From Pseudaquidulcibacter sp041917055 (GTDB lineage Bacteria > Pseudomonadota > Alphaproteobacteria > Caulobacterales > Aquidulcibacteraceae), in contig JAYRYJ010000009.1 of NCBI GenBank assembly GCA_041917055.1, positions 1-64,000 on the forward strand: a DNA stretch of 64,000 nt, written 5' to 3'. Positions 45,739 to 54,780 of the stretch are shown here, piece by piece. Position 1 is the first letter of the stretch, and each line of letters starts with the position of its first letter. The notes beneath the pieces were generated by a model, which was not told the DNA's origin, ran no database searches, and saw only the letters and a program-made list of their open reading frames with translations. The translations under genes and the position numbers were made by a program.

Positions 45739-46521
45739 TTGAAAAAACTTTCATTAATTTTGGTTTTGGCGTCCTTATTATCGGCTAATGCCAATGCCTA
45801 TCAAATGAATAAATGCGCGAATGTCAGTATTGAAAAACCCACAGTGAAACCACACGCCGACGATGATTTTGACACCTATCTTGCTGACGTGCCGAATAAT
45901 TCCGTCAATTGCAAAAAAGGCATGATGGTTGAAATGGGCGGTGCGCAGATTTGGCGTTGCCGCATTGATTATGAAAAGCCCTATAAAGACTGGGAAAGTG
46001 CATTCCTAGTCTTAAAAAACGGCAAAGAAATTTTCAAATCCAAAGATGAAGTTATGGCGGGAATGTATGAAACATTCTATTCCATTAAAGCAGATTTGGA
46101 CGGCAATGGCAAAAATGAAAATATTGTTGCCCTTTGGAATGCGCAAGGTAATGGTTTGGGCGTTAATACTTGGACGCTTTATGTCTTTGACCAAAATTGG
46201 ATTCAAAAAGGCAAAGCAATTGAAACCCGCGATTGGGGACCAAACTCTTTTGTCGCTAAGAAAAAAGGCTGCGATATATTAATCACCAGCTGGGCCGAAG
46301 ATTTTTCAAAAAAACGTGTAGGAGATGGCTATAAAGGCGTATTCTACTCATATGATGCGAATGGCCCTTTTAAGGCAAAAAATCGACCAATTCTTATGCG
46401 TCGCCTTTACGATAGTTTCGATATTGAACGCGGCGAATTTCGCGACAAAACCGATGAGAACCAATATATTGGCGATCCGATTGGGTGGCTTTCACGAAAT
46501 TCCTATATTTTGAAAAAGTGA
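45739..46521 (+). CDS. Exported protein, function unknown
   Basis: A 260-residue periplasmic protein. Translation most likely begins at the TTG at 45739 behind GGGGACGAAA. The signal peptide ends near ANAYQ (about residue 20). Six Cys in the mature part suggest disulphides. DLDGNGKNENIVALWN (about residues 122-137) resembles an FG-GAP/integrin-type calcium loop. It follows the Sel1-repeat gene by 9 bases and is probably its operon partner. Its stop abuts the stop of the convergent gene. Confidence 0.72.
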   Translation: MKKLSLILVLASLLSANANAYQMNKCANVSIEKPTVKPHADDDFDTYLADVPNNSVNCKKGMMVEMGGAQIWRCRIDYEKPYKDWESAFLVLKNGKEIFKSKDEVMAGMYETFYSIKADLDGNGKNENIVALWNAQGNGLGVNTWTLYVFDQNWIQKGKAIETRDWGPNSFVAKKKGCDILITSWAEDFSKKRVGDGYKGVFYSYDANGPFKAKNRPILMRRLYDSFDIERGEFRDKTDENQYIGDPIGWLSRNSYILKK

Positions 46522-46818
46522 TTATTTTCTGATATACCCCATTTCGCGATAATTTTGTTCAAGAATGCGAATAGTGAAATAGGCCATAATGCCATTTAAA
46601 CCCCATTCGCCAATCACTTTCAAAACCGGTGAGGGTGCAAAGGCCAAAATTATTAGATTGAGGCCAAAATAAATCAAACCGTCGCGCCAAAAACCGCGCC
46701 AAAGAAAATGAAAACCACCGAAAATAAAAGTGGCAATAATGCTTTTTATGGAAATCGTAATCGTGTCTTTGGTTTCGCGATTAACCATTTCAAAGATGGG
46801 TGGGGCATTAATAAGCAT
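46522..46818 (-). CDS. Small membrane protein, DUF2628-like
   Basis: A 98-residue protein with two or three hydrophobic segments (about residues 25-45 and 48-85) and the pattern FIFGGFHFLWRGFWRDGLIYF, which recalls DUF2628-type small membrane proteins. The C-terminus has EQNYREMGYI. The role is unknown. A second ATG 30 bases in (MVNRETKD) is possible. It is convergent with the exported protein before it, with no spacer at all. Confidence 0.65.
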   Translation of the reverse strand: MLINAPPIFEMVNRETKDTITISIKSIIATFIFGGFHFLWRGFWRDGLIYFGLNLIILAFAPSPVLKVIGEWGLNGIMAYFTIRILEQNYREMGYIRK

Positions 46819-46922
46819 TTTTCAAATTCCATCATTGAGACTGTCAAAATCTCTTGCACATTCTATTATCGCGGCGAAATAATAAATATGTCTAAATGTT
46901 GCGCAATATTTCGGAGAGTGTT

Positions 46923-48725
46923 TTGAGCGAAAAAATCCTAGAAGTCAAAAACCTCAAAATCGATTTTACAACCAATGACGGCATTGTTAGTGCGGTTAAG
47001 GGCATTGATCTGGATATTTATTCCGGTGAATGCGTGGCGATTGTTGGTGAATCCGGTTCCGGCAAATCGCAGACTTTTCTTGCAGCAATGGGGCTTTTGG
47101 CGAAAAACGGACATGCTAATGGTTCAATAAAATTTTTGGGTCGCGAAATCCTTGGTCTTAAACCGTCAGAATTAAACACAATTCGTGGCGCGCAAATGTC
47201 AATGATTTTTCAAGACCCACTAACAAGCCTCACTCCGCATATGCGCATTGGCGAACAAATGAATGAGGTTTTGAACCTGCACACTGATTTGCGTGGTGAG
47301 GCCGCACAAAAACGCTGTATTGATTGGCTTGAACGGGTCCGAATCCCTGAGGCGGCGCGCCGTTTGGCGCAATATCCGCATGAATTATCGGGTGGAATGC
47401 GCCAAAGGGTAATGGTTGCGATTGCTATGCTTTGCGAACCAAAATTATTGATTGCCGACGAACCGACCACCGCCCTTGACGTCACGGTGCAGGCACAAGT
47501 TTTGGAATTAATGCACGAATTGCAAAAGGATTTGGGCGCGGCGATTGCCCTTATTACGCATGATATGGGCGTGGTCGCGCGCCTTGCCGATAGGGTCCAA
47601 GTTATGAACCAGGGCGAATATGTCGAAGGTGGAAGTGCCGAAGATATTTTCTATAAGCCGCAACAAGAATATACCAAAAAACTCCTATCCGCCGTTCCGC
47701 GCCTTGATAGGCCGGAAAGGAAAGGGGTGGCATTATCGCCCTCGCCAAATGAAAATGACGAAATCATTGTTGAAGGTCGCGACCTTCAAGTTCATTTTCC
47801 GGTCAAAATCGGCGGCGGTTTTTTCCCGAAAAAACTACCTTTGAAAGCGGTGGACGGCGTTGATATTATTGTGCGCGCCGGCGAAACTGTTGGGGTTGTT
47901 GGTGAATCGGGTTGTGGGAAATCGACACTTGCGCGCGCGGTTTTGAAACTTATTCCACCGACAATGGGCGCAATTTCTTGGCTTGGCAAAGACGTTTCAA
48001 GCGAAAAGGCACGCGATTTGCGCGATAGCCGCAAGGATTTGACAATTGTCTTTCAAGATCCATTGGCGTCTTTGGACCCCAGAATGACAATTGGTGCATC
48101 TATTGCCGAACCATTATTGGTGCATTATCCGCAAATTTTGGCGCATGAGCGTGACGAAAAAGTCAAAGAAATTATGGGACGCGTTGGCCTAAATCCTGAT
48201 TGGATCAATCGCTATCCCCATGAATTTTCGGGTGGGCAAAATCAAAGAGTGGGTATTGCGCGCGCCATGATTCTAAAGCCCAAATTTGTAGTATGCGATG
48301 AAGCGGTTTCAGCATTGGACGTTTCAATTCGCGCGCAAATCATTGATTTATTACTCGATTTACAGCGCGAATTTGGTTTGGGAATGTTATTTATTTCCCA
48401 TGATTTGGCGGTTGTGCGCGAAGTTTCGCACCGTATTATGGTTATGTATCTTGGTCGCGTTGTCGAGACCGCCGACCGTGACACAATCTATTCCGACGCG
48501 CGCCACCCTTATACAAAGGCCCTTATTTCCGCCGCGCCAATCCCTGACCCAAAAATTGAACGTGCCCGCACGAGAGTGAAATTAGAAGGCGATTTGCCTT
48601 CGCCATTAGATGCCAAAGCGCAATTGCGATTCTTAAAATCTAAAATCACCAACAGTGCCGACCAATACCGCCCGAAATTGTTTGATGTCGGGGCAGGGCA
48701 TTTGGTGGCCGAGTTTGATGAATAA
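46923..48725 (+). CDS. yejF: Peptide ABC transporter ATPase with two ATP-binding domains (YejF-type)
   Basis: ATP-hydrolysing subunit of a peptide or microcin C-type importer. Two complete ABC cassettes follow each other: Walker A GESGSGKS and signature LSGGMRQR in the first (about residues 36-180); GESGCGKS and FSGGQNQR in the second (about 318-460). Each ends in the oligopeptide_DPP C-terminal region. The start is the TTG at 46923 behind GGAG; an ATG 27 bases earlier lacks a ribosome site. The periplasmic and permease genes (yejA, yejB, yejE) are not in the window. Confidence 0.92.
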   Translation: MSEKILEVKNLKIDFTTNDGIVSAVKGIDLDIYSGECVAIVGESGSGKSQTFLAAMGLLAKNGHANGSIKFLGREILGLKPSELNTIRGAQMSMIFQDPLTSLTPHMRIGEQMNEVLNLHTDLRGEAAQKRCIDWLERVRIPEAARRLAQYPHELSGGMRQRVMVAIAMLCEPKLLIADEPTTALDVTVQAQVLELMHELQKDLGAAIALITHDMGVVARLADRVQVMNQGEYVEGGSAEDIFYKPQQEYTKKLLSAVPRLDRPERKGVALSPSPNENDEIIVEGRDLQVHFPVKIGGGFFPKKLPLKAVDGVDIIVRAGETVGVVGESGCGKSTLARAVLKLIPPTMGAISWLGKDVSSEKARDLRDSRKDLTIVFQDPLASLDPRMTIGASIAEPLLVHYPQILAHERDEKVKEIMGRVGLNPDWINRYPHEFSGGQNQRVGIARAMILKPKFVVCDEAVSALDVSIRAQIIDLLLDLQREFGLGMLFISHDLAVVREVSHRIMVMYLGRVVETADRDTIYSDARHPYTKALISAAPIPDPKIERARTRVKLEGDLPSPLDAKAQLRFLKSKITNSADQYRPKLFDVGAGHLVAEFDE

Positions 48726-48734
48726 TTTCCAAGT

Positions 48735-50642
48735 CTATTTCAAAGCCTCCAACAATTTATCCACCGCGCCATCGCCGCCGGTTTTTTCGAAATGGGGATA
48801 GCGAATGCCGTCGTAATATTCGAAATCCATGACTTTATAGCGCCCATCGGCTTGAATAATTAATTGGATTGGCTTGGCTCCGCCTTTTGCGCCGTTTATT
48901 TCTTCAATCGCGGCATCTTTGCCCCATGGTTTGCCGTTTATTGCGATAATTTTGTCGGAAACCGAAAGCCCTTTTTTGAAAGCATTGCCGCCCCAAAGAA
49001 CTTGGGAAATATTGCCATCATTACCAACGACCATACCAAGTGAATAGTTTAGGTTCAGGTTTTTCGCTTTGCCTTCGCCATCTTTCATGTAAATATTTGG
49101 CTTGTCAGTGAATACCAATTTATAGCCACTTTGGGTAAAACCACCCAAAGGTGCGCCCGCTGCATTTTCATTAAGGCGCGCATCTAATAGTGACTTCCAA
49201 TCATAGGCGACCACGGAATTCAAAGTCGAAACAATATCGGCATAGACATAGGTTTTTTGACCATAATCGCCATTATTGCCGCCAAAAAAGATTTTGGCAA
49301 AATCATCAATGCCTTTTTGGCCATTGGTTAATTCGCGGATTTTGCCGTCAATTTCAATCCAAACCAACATGCCTTCATTATAATAATCTTCGCTTCTTTG
49401 ATATGAAACCCATCCTTTTGGGGCACGCGGTGTTATTATCGGGTCATTGGTTGTGTCGATTAAAGGTCGCCAATCGCGGCCCCTGCGCGCATCAAGGTCG
49501 GCGGCGATTGATGCCCATGCTTCAAGAGTTTGCTCTTTGGTATAAAGGCCGGAACGTGCCGATAACACATAACCCCAAAACTGATCCTGCCCCTCATAAA
49601 CCCAAAGCATTTCGTTTTGGATTGGCGTTCTATAATCCGGTGTCCAAGATGTTGCGCCACGGCGATATTTACCGTCCCAAGAATGGCTGTATTCGTGAGG
49701 CAAAAGTCCACGCGCACCAAGAGAATTTGCCCAATCACTGAAATAGCCACTTTCGGCACCATTTTCAGAGCTTCTATGGTGTTCCAAACCAATGCCGCCC
49801 AAATTATCGGAAATCCCCAAAAGGAAATCATAATGGTCATAATGTTCGGAACCAAAAGTTTTGACCGCCTGTTCGACCAATTTCTTGTGTGGCTCCATTT
49901 GTTCGGGCTTAAATTCCAAATATTTTGGCGCATCTGCGAACATATTAAGGCTTACTTTATCGCTTAATTCCACTTTTTTGAAATATCGACCGGCAATTGC
50001 GGGGGAATCGACCAAAACCTCATAATTTACTGTTTTATATGTTACAATATCACCCTCAGTCGTCGTTGGACGAAGCGACGTGGCGATTTTGAAATCCTTC
50101 GGCAATTTCACGCTGGCTGAAATTGGAATATTGCGCACAAAATAACCCGCCGGATATAAAGAAACCGAATTCCATTGCAGGCTGATGAGGTCTTGGGTCA
50201 CTTCAATCCGCCCTTGGTTTGGCGCGGTCGGGGAAAGATATTTGAATTCGATTTTCAAATCTTTCACATCTTTTGGCACAGTAATGTGAAACGCATGCAT
50301 GTCCAAACTATCACGCAGCCACGGAATTTCCTTGCCATTGCCATAAATTTTCAGACCCGCGAGTTTTTCAACCGCCCCACGCGGCGCGTGCTTTCCCGGA
50401 AGCCATTTGGGAAAAAGAAGAACCATTTTTCCGGCTTTTTGCACCGGAATGCTCTGTTTTATCTCAAAAATCCCTTGGTCAAGATTGGTGACATCGACAA
50501 ACAGTTCCATAGTGCCATTGAATTTAACGTCTTTGGCAGGGGGAATAGTGTCAATAATCTGCACCGGTTGCGGCGCGGAAATCTGGGCATTCGCCGAAAT
50601 TGGCAAAACAGCAAGGGAAATTAATAATACGCTTTTTTTCAT
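48735..50642 (-). CDS. M61-family metallopeptidase with PDZ domain, secreted
   Basis: Periplasmic zinc aminopeptidase of the M61 (glycyl aminopeptidase) family. A signal peptide ends near ANAQI (about residue 21). A beta-rich N-terminal domain (about 40-215) precedes the HEYSHSWDGKY zinc site (about 319-329) and MLWVYEG with the third zinc ligand Glu. A PDZ domain lies near the C-terminus (about 505-600: GNDGNISQVLWGGNAFKKGL and DKIIAINGKPWG). At 635 residues it is complete. It is divergent from the 2OG oxygenase gene. Confidence 0.92.
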   Translation of the reverse strand: MKKSVLLISLAVLPISANAQISAPQPVQIIDTIPPAKDVKFNGTMELFVDVTNLDQGIFEIKQSIPVQKAGKMVLLFPKWLPGKHAPRGAVEKLAGLKIYGNGKEIPWLRDSLDMHAFHITVPKDVKDLKIEFKYLSPTAPNQGRIEVTQDLISLQWNSVSLYPAGYFVRNIPISASVKLPKDFKIATSLRPTTTEGDIVTYKTVNYEVLVDSPAIAGRYFKKVELSDKVSLNMFADAPKYLEFKPEQMEPHKKLVEQAVKTFGSEHYDHYDFLLGISDNLGGIGLEHHRSSENGAESGYFSDWANSLGARGLLPHEYSHSWDGKYRRGATSWTPDYRTPIQNEMLWVYEGQDQFWGYVLSARSGLYTKEQTLEAWASIAADLDARRGRDWRPLIDTTNDPIITPRAPKGWVSYQRSEDYYNEGMLVWIEIDGKIRELTNGQKGIDDFAKIFFGGNNGDYGQKTYVYADIVSTLNSVVAYDWKSLLDARLNENAAGAPLGGFTQSGYKLVFTDKPNIYMKDGEGKAKNLNLNYSLGMVVGNDGNISQVLWGGNAFKKGLSVSDKIIAINGKPWGKDAAIEEINGAKGGAKPIQLIIQADGRYKVMDFEYYDGIRYPHFEKTGGDGAVDKLLEALK

Positions 50643-50739
50643 ACTTATGAATAGTCGGGAATTTTAAAACGCACAAGTTACAGTTTCCGTGGCGTATTTG
50701 TCGCCTTGCAAAAACTTTGTGCGCAGCTACAAAGCGGGC

Positions 50740-51354
50740 ATGATTAAAAACCTTTTCACAACCAAATTTTACCGCGCACCATTGGGTGCAAAAAATATTG
50801 ACGAATTGCGCGATGATTTGCGCGATTGTTGTTATTTATTGTCCGAGGAAGACGAGGCGGGAATAAAATGGTGCGAAGAAAACGCCTATCGCGGTTATAC
50901 TTCTTATGCTTCTTTGAATGATTTGGATAAACGCTTCACACCCTTTGGTGATTTGAAGCGCCATATGGATAGACATGTCGCGCAATTTGCCAAAGAATGC
51001 CATTTTGATTTGGCGGGGCGTAAGCTGGTGCTTGATGCCTTTTGGGTAAATATTTTACCGCCTTTATCGTTTCATTCGTCGCACATTCACCCGCATTCAG
51101 TGGTTTCCGGCACATTTTACCTTGATCTGCCCGATGGCGCGTCGGCATTAAAACTCGAAGACCCACGCCTTGCCATGATGATGGCCGCACCAACCCGCAC
51201 CAAAGACGCCCCTGAAGAGTTGCTGCCACATGTTTTCATTAGACCCGACGAAGGCGACATAATGCTTTGGGAAAGCTGGTTGCGGCATGAAGTAGTACAA
51301 AACCATGCGGAGGAAGAACGAATTTCGATTAGCTTTAATTATCGGTGGGGGTAG
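50740..51354 (+). CDS. Putative 2OG-Fe(II) oxygenase, TIGR02466 family
   Basis: Member of a family of probable 2-oxoglutarate/Fe(II) dioxygenases. HSSHIHPHSVVSGTFYLDLP (about residues 119-138) carries candidate iron ligands, the distal His is in ESWLRHEV and ERISISFNYRW ends the jelly roll with the Arg that should bind 2-oxoglutarate. The ATG at 50740 gives 204 residues, near the family length; an upstream extension to 50689 looks unnatural. The substrate is unknown. A TTACGAA repeat lies just after the stop. Confidence 0.85.
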   Translation: MIKNLFTTKFYRAPLGAKNIDELRDDLRDCCYLLSEEDEAGIKWCEENAYRGYTSYASLNDLDKRFTPFGDLKRHMDRHVAQFAKECHFDLAGRKLVLDAFWVNILPPLSFHSSHIHPHSVVSGTFYLDLPDGASALKLEDPRLAMMMAAPTRTKDAPEELLPHVFIRPDEGDIMLWESWLRHEVVQNHAEEERISISFNYRWG

Positions 51355-51360
51355 ATTCAG

Positions 51361-51381
51361 TTACGAATTACGAATTACGAA
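51361..51381. repeat. Tandem heptamer TTACGAA x3
   Basis: Three perfect copies of TTACGAA in the spacer after the 2OG oxygenase stop. The same heptamer, as TAATTCG on the plus strand, is repeated at 23883-23899 beside the acs stop. This is a simple sequence repeat with no clear role. Confidence 0.7.
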
Positions 51382-51418
51382 TTTTGAAGTTGAAATTGCG
51401 GATTGAATTTTTCTGAAA

Positions 51419-51438
51419 TTGCTATACATGTATAGCAA
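51419..51438. promoter_or_regulatory. Perfect 20-base palindrome, operator of the third TA module
   Basis: TTGCTATACATGTATAGCAA is fully self-complementary and ends 13 bases before the antitoxin start codon. Ribbon-helix-helix antitoxins bind such sites to repress their own operon, so this is the likely operator, overlapping the transcription start. Confidence 0.7.
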
Positions 51439-51451
51439 GTGGAGAACTGCC

Positions 51452-51676
51452 ATGCTTGCCCTAAGATTGCCAAAAGACATTGAAGAACGCCTTGAATTTA
51501 TGGCGAAGAAGACTGGACGGACGAAAAGCCTTTTTGCGCGCGAAGCGATAATTGAAAATATAGAGGCGCTCGAAGATTATTATCTTGCAAAGACGGCGAT
51601 TGAAGAGGATGACGGCACACGGATTAGCCTCGAAGAAATAGAAGCTAAAATCCAAAAAAGGCTGGAAGCTGAATAG
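51452..51676 (+). CDS. RHH antitoxin, RelB/DUF6290 type
   Basis: A 74-residue antitoxin from the ATG at 51452 behind GGAG. MLALRLPKDIEERLEFMAKK is the ribbon and first helix of an RHH domain; TKSLFAREAI forms the second. The acidic C-terminal half (about residues 38-74) is the likely toxin-binding part. Its TAG shares one base with the GTG of the toxin gene. A frame starting at 51419 would translate the operator palindrome and is unlikely. Confidence 0.85.
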   Translation: MLALRLPKDIEERLEFMAKKTGRTKSLFAREAIIENIEALEDYYLAKTAIEEDDGTRISLEEIEAKIQKRLEAE

Positions 51677-51939
51677 TGTGGAAAATCGTATTCACAAAAA
51701 TAGCGGACAAAAATCTCAGTAAGATTGAAGCAAAAATTGCTGATAGGATTGTTAAATTCTTGAAAACTCGTGTCGCTTCACTTGACGACCCCCGTAAAGT
51801 AGCAAAGCCAATGTTAGGCGAGTTCAAAGACCATTGGCGCTATCGGGTTGGTGACTATCGTATTATTTGCAAAATAAGCGGCGAAACTATCACAATTGTA
51901 GTTGTAAAAATTGGTCATCGCCGCGAAATTTATCGTTAA
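51676..51939 (+). CDS. RelE/ParE-family toxin
   Basis: An 87-residue toxin of the RelE type. MWKIVFTKIADKNLSKIEAK, KPMLGEFKDHWRYRVGDYRIICK (about residues 44-66) and KIGHRREIYR are diagnostic; members cut mRNA at the ribosomal A site. The Arg and Tyr residues thought to act in catalysis are present. Start is the GTG at 51676, in TAGTG with the antitoxin stop. The nuclease-like gene follows after 37 bases. Confidence 0.92.
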   Translation: MWKIVFTKIADKNLSKIEAKIADRIVKFLKTRVASLDDPRKVAKPMLGEFKDHWRYRVGDYRIICKISGETITIVVVKIGHRREIYR

Positions 51940-51976
51940 GACCGATTTTGTCACAATGTAATAGTATGCATTTGAA

Positions 51977-52726
51977 ATGAATTTTAATAACAAACTCGAT
52001 TTGGTCCAAGATGTTTCTCAAGAATATGTAATCTCTAGGCTTTCAAAAGCGGCAGGCAAAGAATTAGAAAGTGGCAAGTTCCTAAGCCCCGAAAGTTCAT
52101 CGGCTTTGGCGGTAAATACATTCGCTTTTTTCAATCCGTTTTCACAAAAAATGCCGCCCTTGCCCAAAATAGAGAATTCATTTCCAGCGATTTCGGTTGA
52201 TATTGAATATCAAGCAAGATTTCCTTGGCGCGGAGGTCGCCATCCTTGGTTAGATGCCTTTGTCGAAACTGAAACCAATATTATCGGAATTGAATCAAAA
52301 CGCTTTGAACCTTTCAGAGACGCGAAAAAAATCGATATTTCAGACGCATATGATCGCCATGTGTGGGGCGATAATATGGCGCGATACAAGAAATTACGCG
52401 ACAATTTAAGAGATAGAAGTTTGACCTTCAAATACCTTGACGCCGCGCAATTGTTGAAACACGCTTTTGGTATGGTCACTGAAGGAAAACGAAAATCAAA
52501 ATTGCCGATTCTCTTTTATATTTTTGCAGAACCAAGAGCGCTCCAATCAAAAGTAATTTCGCCGGAGCAGCATCTGGAACATCGTATGGAATGTAATCTA
52601 TTCAAAGAATTTGTTAAAGGTGACGAAGTTAGGTTTGAATATTGTAGCTATATGGAATGGCTTGCGACTTGGCCCAGCGAATTGGAGATTCATGCAAACT
52701 CGATTATTGAAAAATTCGATCTTTGA
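51977..52726 (+). CDS. Putative PD-(D/E)XK nuclease-like protein
   Basis: A 249-residue soluble protein related to the PGN_0703-type putative restriction endonucleases. The segment HPWLDAFVETETNIIGIESKRF (about residues 89-110) has Asp93, Glu106 and Lys108 in the D-x12-E-x-K order of the PD-(D/E)XK nuclease core, and a Glu-containing helix precedes it. The remainder is basic and aromatic. No methyltransferase or specificity subunit lies nearby. It starts 37 bases after the RelE toxin and may share its transcript. A single-protein defence or DNA-repair nuclease is possible; activity is inferred from the motif. Confidence 0.65.
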   Translation: MNFNNKLDLVQDVSQEYVISRLSKAAGKELESGKFLSPESSSALAVNTFAFFNPFSQKMPPLPKIENSFPAISVDIEYQARFPWRGGRHPWLDAFVETETNIIGIESKRFEPFRDAKKIDISDAYDRHVWGDNMARYKKLRDNLRDRSLTFKYLDAAQLLKHAFGMVTEGKRKSKLPILFYIFAEPRALQSKVISPEQHLEHRMECNLFKEFVKGDEVRFEYCSYMEWLATWPSELEIHANSIIEKFDL

Positions 52727-52754
52727 AAACGCACAATAACTTTTTTGGCAATTA

Positions 52755-53717
52755 TCACTTAACATTCACAAAATCCACGGCCCAGTGTATTGGATCCTCT
52801 TGGTCGCGGTCTTGGAATGCGAAAGAAAAAATGCCGTTGAAATTTGGGTCAATCCCAATATCCATAAGGAAATGCTGACTTTCAAGAAAATGGAAATAGA
52901 AGCCCGAAATAACGTTTTTACCATTTGTCGGCGGCATTTTCCCTTTCAATATTTTGTCATTTGTGCCGCTTAATGAATTATTGGATTCGACCATATTCTT
53001 TGGAATCCAAGCGACCTGCAAATTCACATAAAATTGCCGCATTCCATTATAGACTTCTTGTTGGTTCATTTTGATACCGGCATCAAATGAATTAAGCCCC
53101 ATTTCCTTCAAAACACCTTTTGGCTTTTCGGAAAGTGCATATTTCTCGCCAATGGCGGTTTCCCAACCGCGTTCCAATGCGCCCTCATCATCAAGGAAAA
53201 AGACGCGCGCTTTATTGGTGGTTGCATTAAGAATTATGCCAATGCCGCGCACCTGCGCATCATTCAAATTGCGCCTTTGCAGCATAAAGCCTTTGATAAC
53301 CGGCACATAATTTTGCGCCAAAGTCGCATCAAGGTCAAATTCAAAGTCACCGGCACCAAAGGCATTATAGCTTGTGGACTTAAAACTGGGCGATTGATAC
53401 CAAACAGCATCAGAATAGAAAGGGTCATTTGAATCGCGATCGGCAAGGGCAAATTCAGTTTGGAAATTTGGCCCTTTTCCGGTTTGCAAAACCCCCATTC
53501 GCCTTACCCAATGGTCGCCATTCATAAAAGACAGACGAAACGACGACAAAGCCGCACCGTCAATAAAATTCGGCTTTGGAGTTAGAACGACTGAGTTTGT
53601 GCTTTCTTTCTTGTTCGCACTTGCTTTTTGCGATGGAACATAATCTTGCGCCCAAAGCGCACCTGTTGCGAGCATCATGGACGCAGCAGAAATTAGAAAC
53701 GTGCATATCTTTTTCAT
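52755..53717 (-). CDS. Exported protein, function unknown
   Basis: A 320-residue secreted protein. A signal peptide ends near LWAQD (about residue 24). A Lys/Ser-rich linker (about 28-45) is followed by a beta-rich domain in which Trp, Phe and Asp are frequent (SFMNGDHWVRRMGVLQ, DAVWYQSPSFKS, GIGIILNATTNKARVFF). I recognise no family. It is divergent from hemC with about 130 bases between starts. Confidence 0.7.
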   Translation of the reverse strand: MKKICTFLISAASMMLATGALWAQDYVPSQKASANKKESTNSVVLTPKPNFIDGAALSSFRLSFMNGDHWVRRMGVLQTGKGPNFQTEFALADRDSNDPFYSDAVWYQSPSFKSTSYNAFGAGDFEFDLDATLAQNYVPVIKGFMLQRRNLNDAQVRGIGIILNATTNKARVFFLDDEGALERGWETAIGEKYALSEKPKGVLKEMGLNSFDAGIKMNQQEVYNGMRQFYVNLQVAWIPKNMVESNNSLSGTNDKILKGKMPPTNGKNVISGFYFHFLESQHFLMDIGIDPNFNGIFSFAFQDRDQEDPIHWAVDFVNVK

Positions 53718-53847
53718 CTGACGATAATATCACAATTCCTTAATTTTGGTAGCGCTTTCAAGTTGCAAATCTTGCTGTATCCTAGCGATGCATTGTCGCG
53801 CCGCTTTGTCCACTTGACCTTTTGTTCGCTTTGCGGTGTTAAGAAGC

Positions 53848-54780
53848 ATGGTTCAGGAAATAAAAATCGGGGCGCGTGGTTCGCCATTATCTTTGGCGCA
53901 AACGGGTTGGTTGCGCGGTGAATTGGCGTCGGCACTAGGTATTGCGGATAGTGAGATTGACACCAAATTACCAATCACTCCAATCGTGACCCAAGGTGAT
54001 AAAATCCAAGATAGGGCATTATTGGAAGCCGGTGGCAAGGGCCTTTTCACTAAGGAATTAGACGAAGCATTATTAGAGGGGCGCATTGATTGCGCCATAC
54101 ATTCAATGAAAGATGTGCCGACAATTCTACCCGACGGAATTGTTTTACTTGCCTGTCCGCCGCGTGAAGATAGGCGTGATGCTTTAATTACAAAAGAAGG
54201 TATAAATCTAGAAAAATTGCCGCAAAATGCCCGTCTTGGCACCGCAAGCCTAAGAAGAAGTGCGCAGTTTTTGCATGTGCGCCCTGATTTGGAAATCGGG
54301 CTTTTGCGCGGCAATGTCGGCACACGAATTTCCAAAGTTGTTAATGGTGAATTTGATGCCACCATTTTGGCAATGGCGGGTCTAAAGCGCCTTGGTCTTT
54401 TGGAAAATACGCCTTGCGTGGCGATTGACCCGAAAAAAATGCCGCCCGCAATCGCCCAAGGGTGTCTGGCAATAACGGCGCGGGAAGGTGACAGCAGTGT
54501 TGCCGAGGCTTTTGCAAAAATCGCGTGCGAAAAAACTGAAATAGAGGTTTTGTGTGAACGCGGCTTTCTGCGCGCGCTTGATGGTTCTTGTCGCACCGCA
54601 ATTGGCGCTTTTGCGCGGTTTGATGGCGAGTATTTCTATTTTGATGGTGAAATCCTGTCCGACGATGGTTCAAAAGTGACGAAAATTACGGAAAAAATGG
54701 CAATCGAGGAAATTCGAATTTCCAATTCGGCCCAAATCGGTTATGAATTGGGGGAGAGATTAAAATCGCAAAATGCCTGA
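53848..54780 (+). CDS. hemC: Hydroxymethylbilane synthase
   Basis: Cytosolic haem-pathway enzyme that joins four porphobilinogen units. GARGSPLSLAQ (residues 8-18), HSMKDVPT, GTASLRRSAQ and FLRALDGSCRTAIGAFA, with the dipyrromethane-binding Cys, are all seen. From the ATG at 53848 it has 310 residues; a GTG 12 bases upstream is less likely. hemD overlaps its last 8 bases, so the two are coupled. Confidence 0.97.
   Translation: MVQEIKIGARGSPLSLAQTGWLRGELASALGIADSEIDTKLPITPIVTQGDKIQDRALLEAGGKGLFTKELDEALLEGRIDCAIHSMKDVPTILPDGIVLLACPPREDRRDALITKEGINLEKLPQNARLGTASLRRSAQFLHVRPDLEIGLLRGNVGTRISKVVNGEFDATILAMAGLKRLGLLENTPCVAIDPKKMPPAIAQGCLAITAREGDSSVAEAFAKIACEKTEIEVLCERGFLRALDGSCRTAIGAFARFDGEYFYFDGEILSDDGSKVTKITEKMAIEEIRISNSAQIGYELGERLKSQNA

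Noticed and set aside
53853..54596. Long antisense frame opposite hemC
   Set aside because: 247 codons, but the translation is Arg/Ser/Pro-rich and low in family-like motifs, while hemC on the other strand has all diagnostic motifs.
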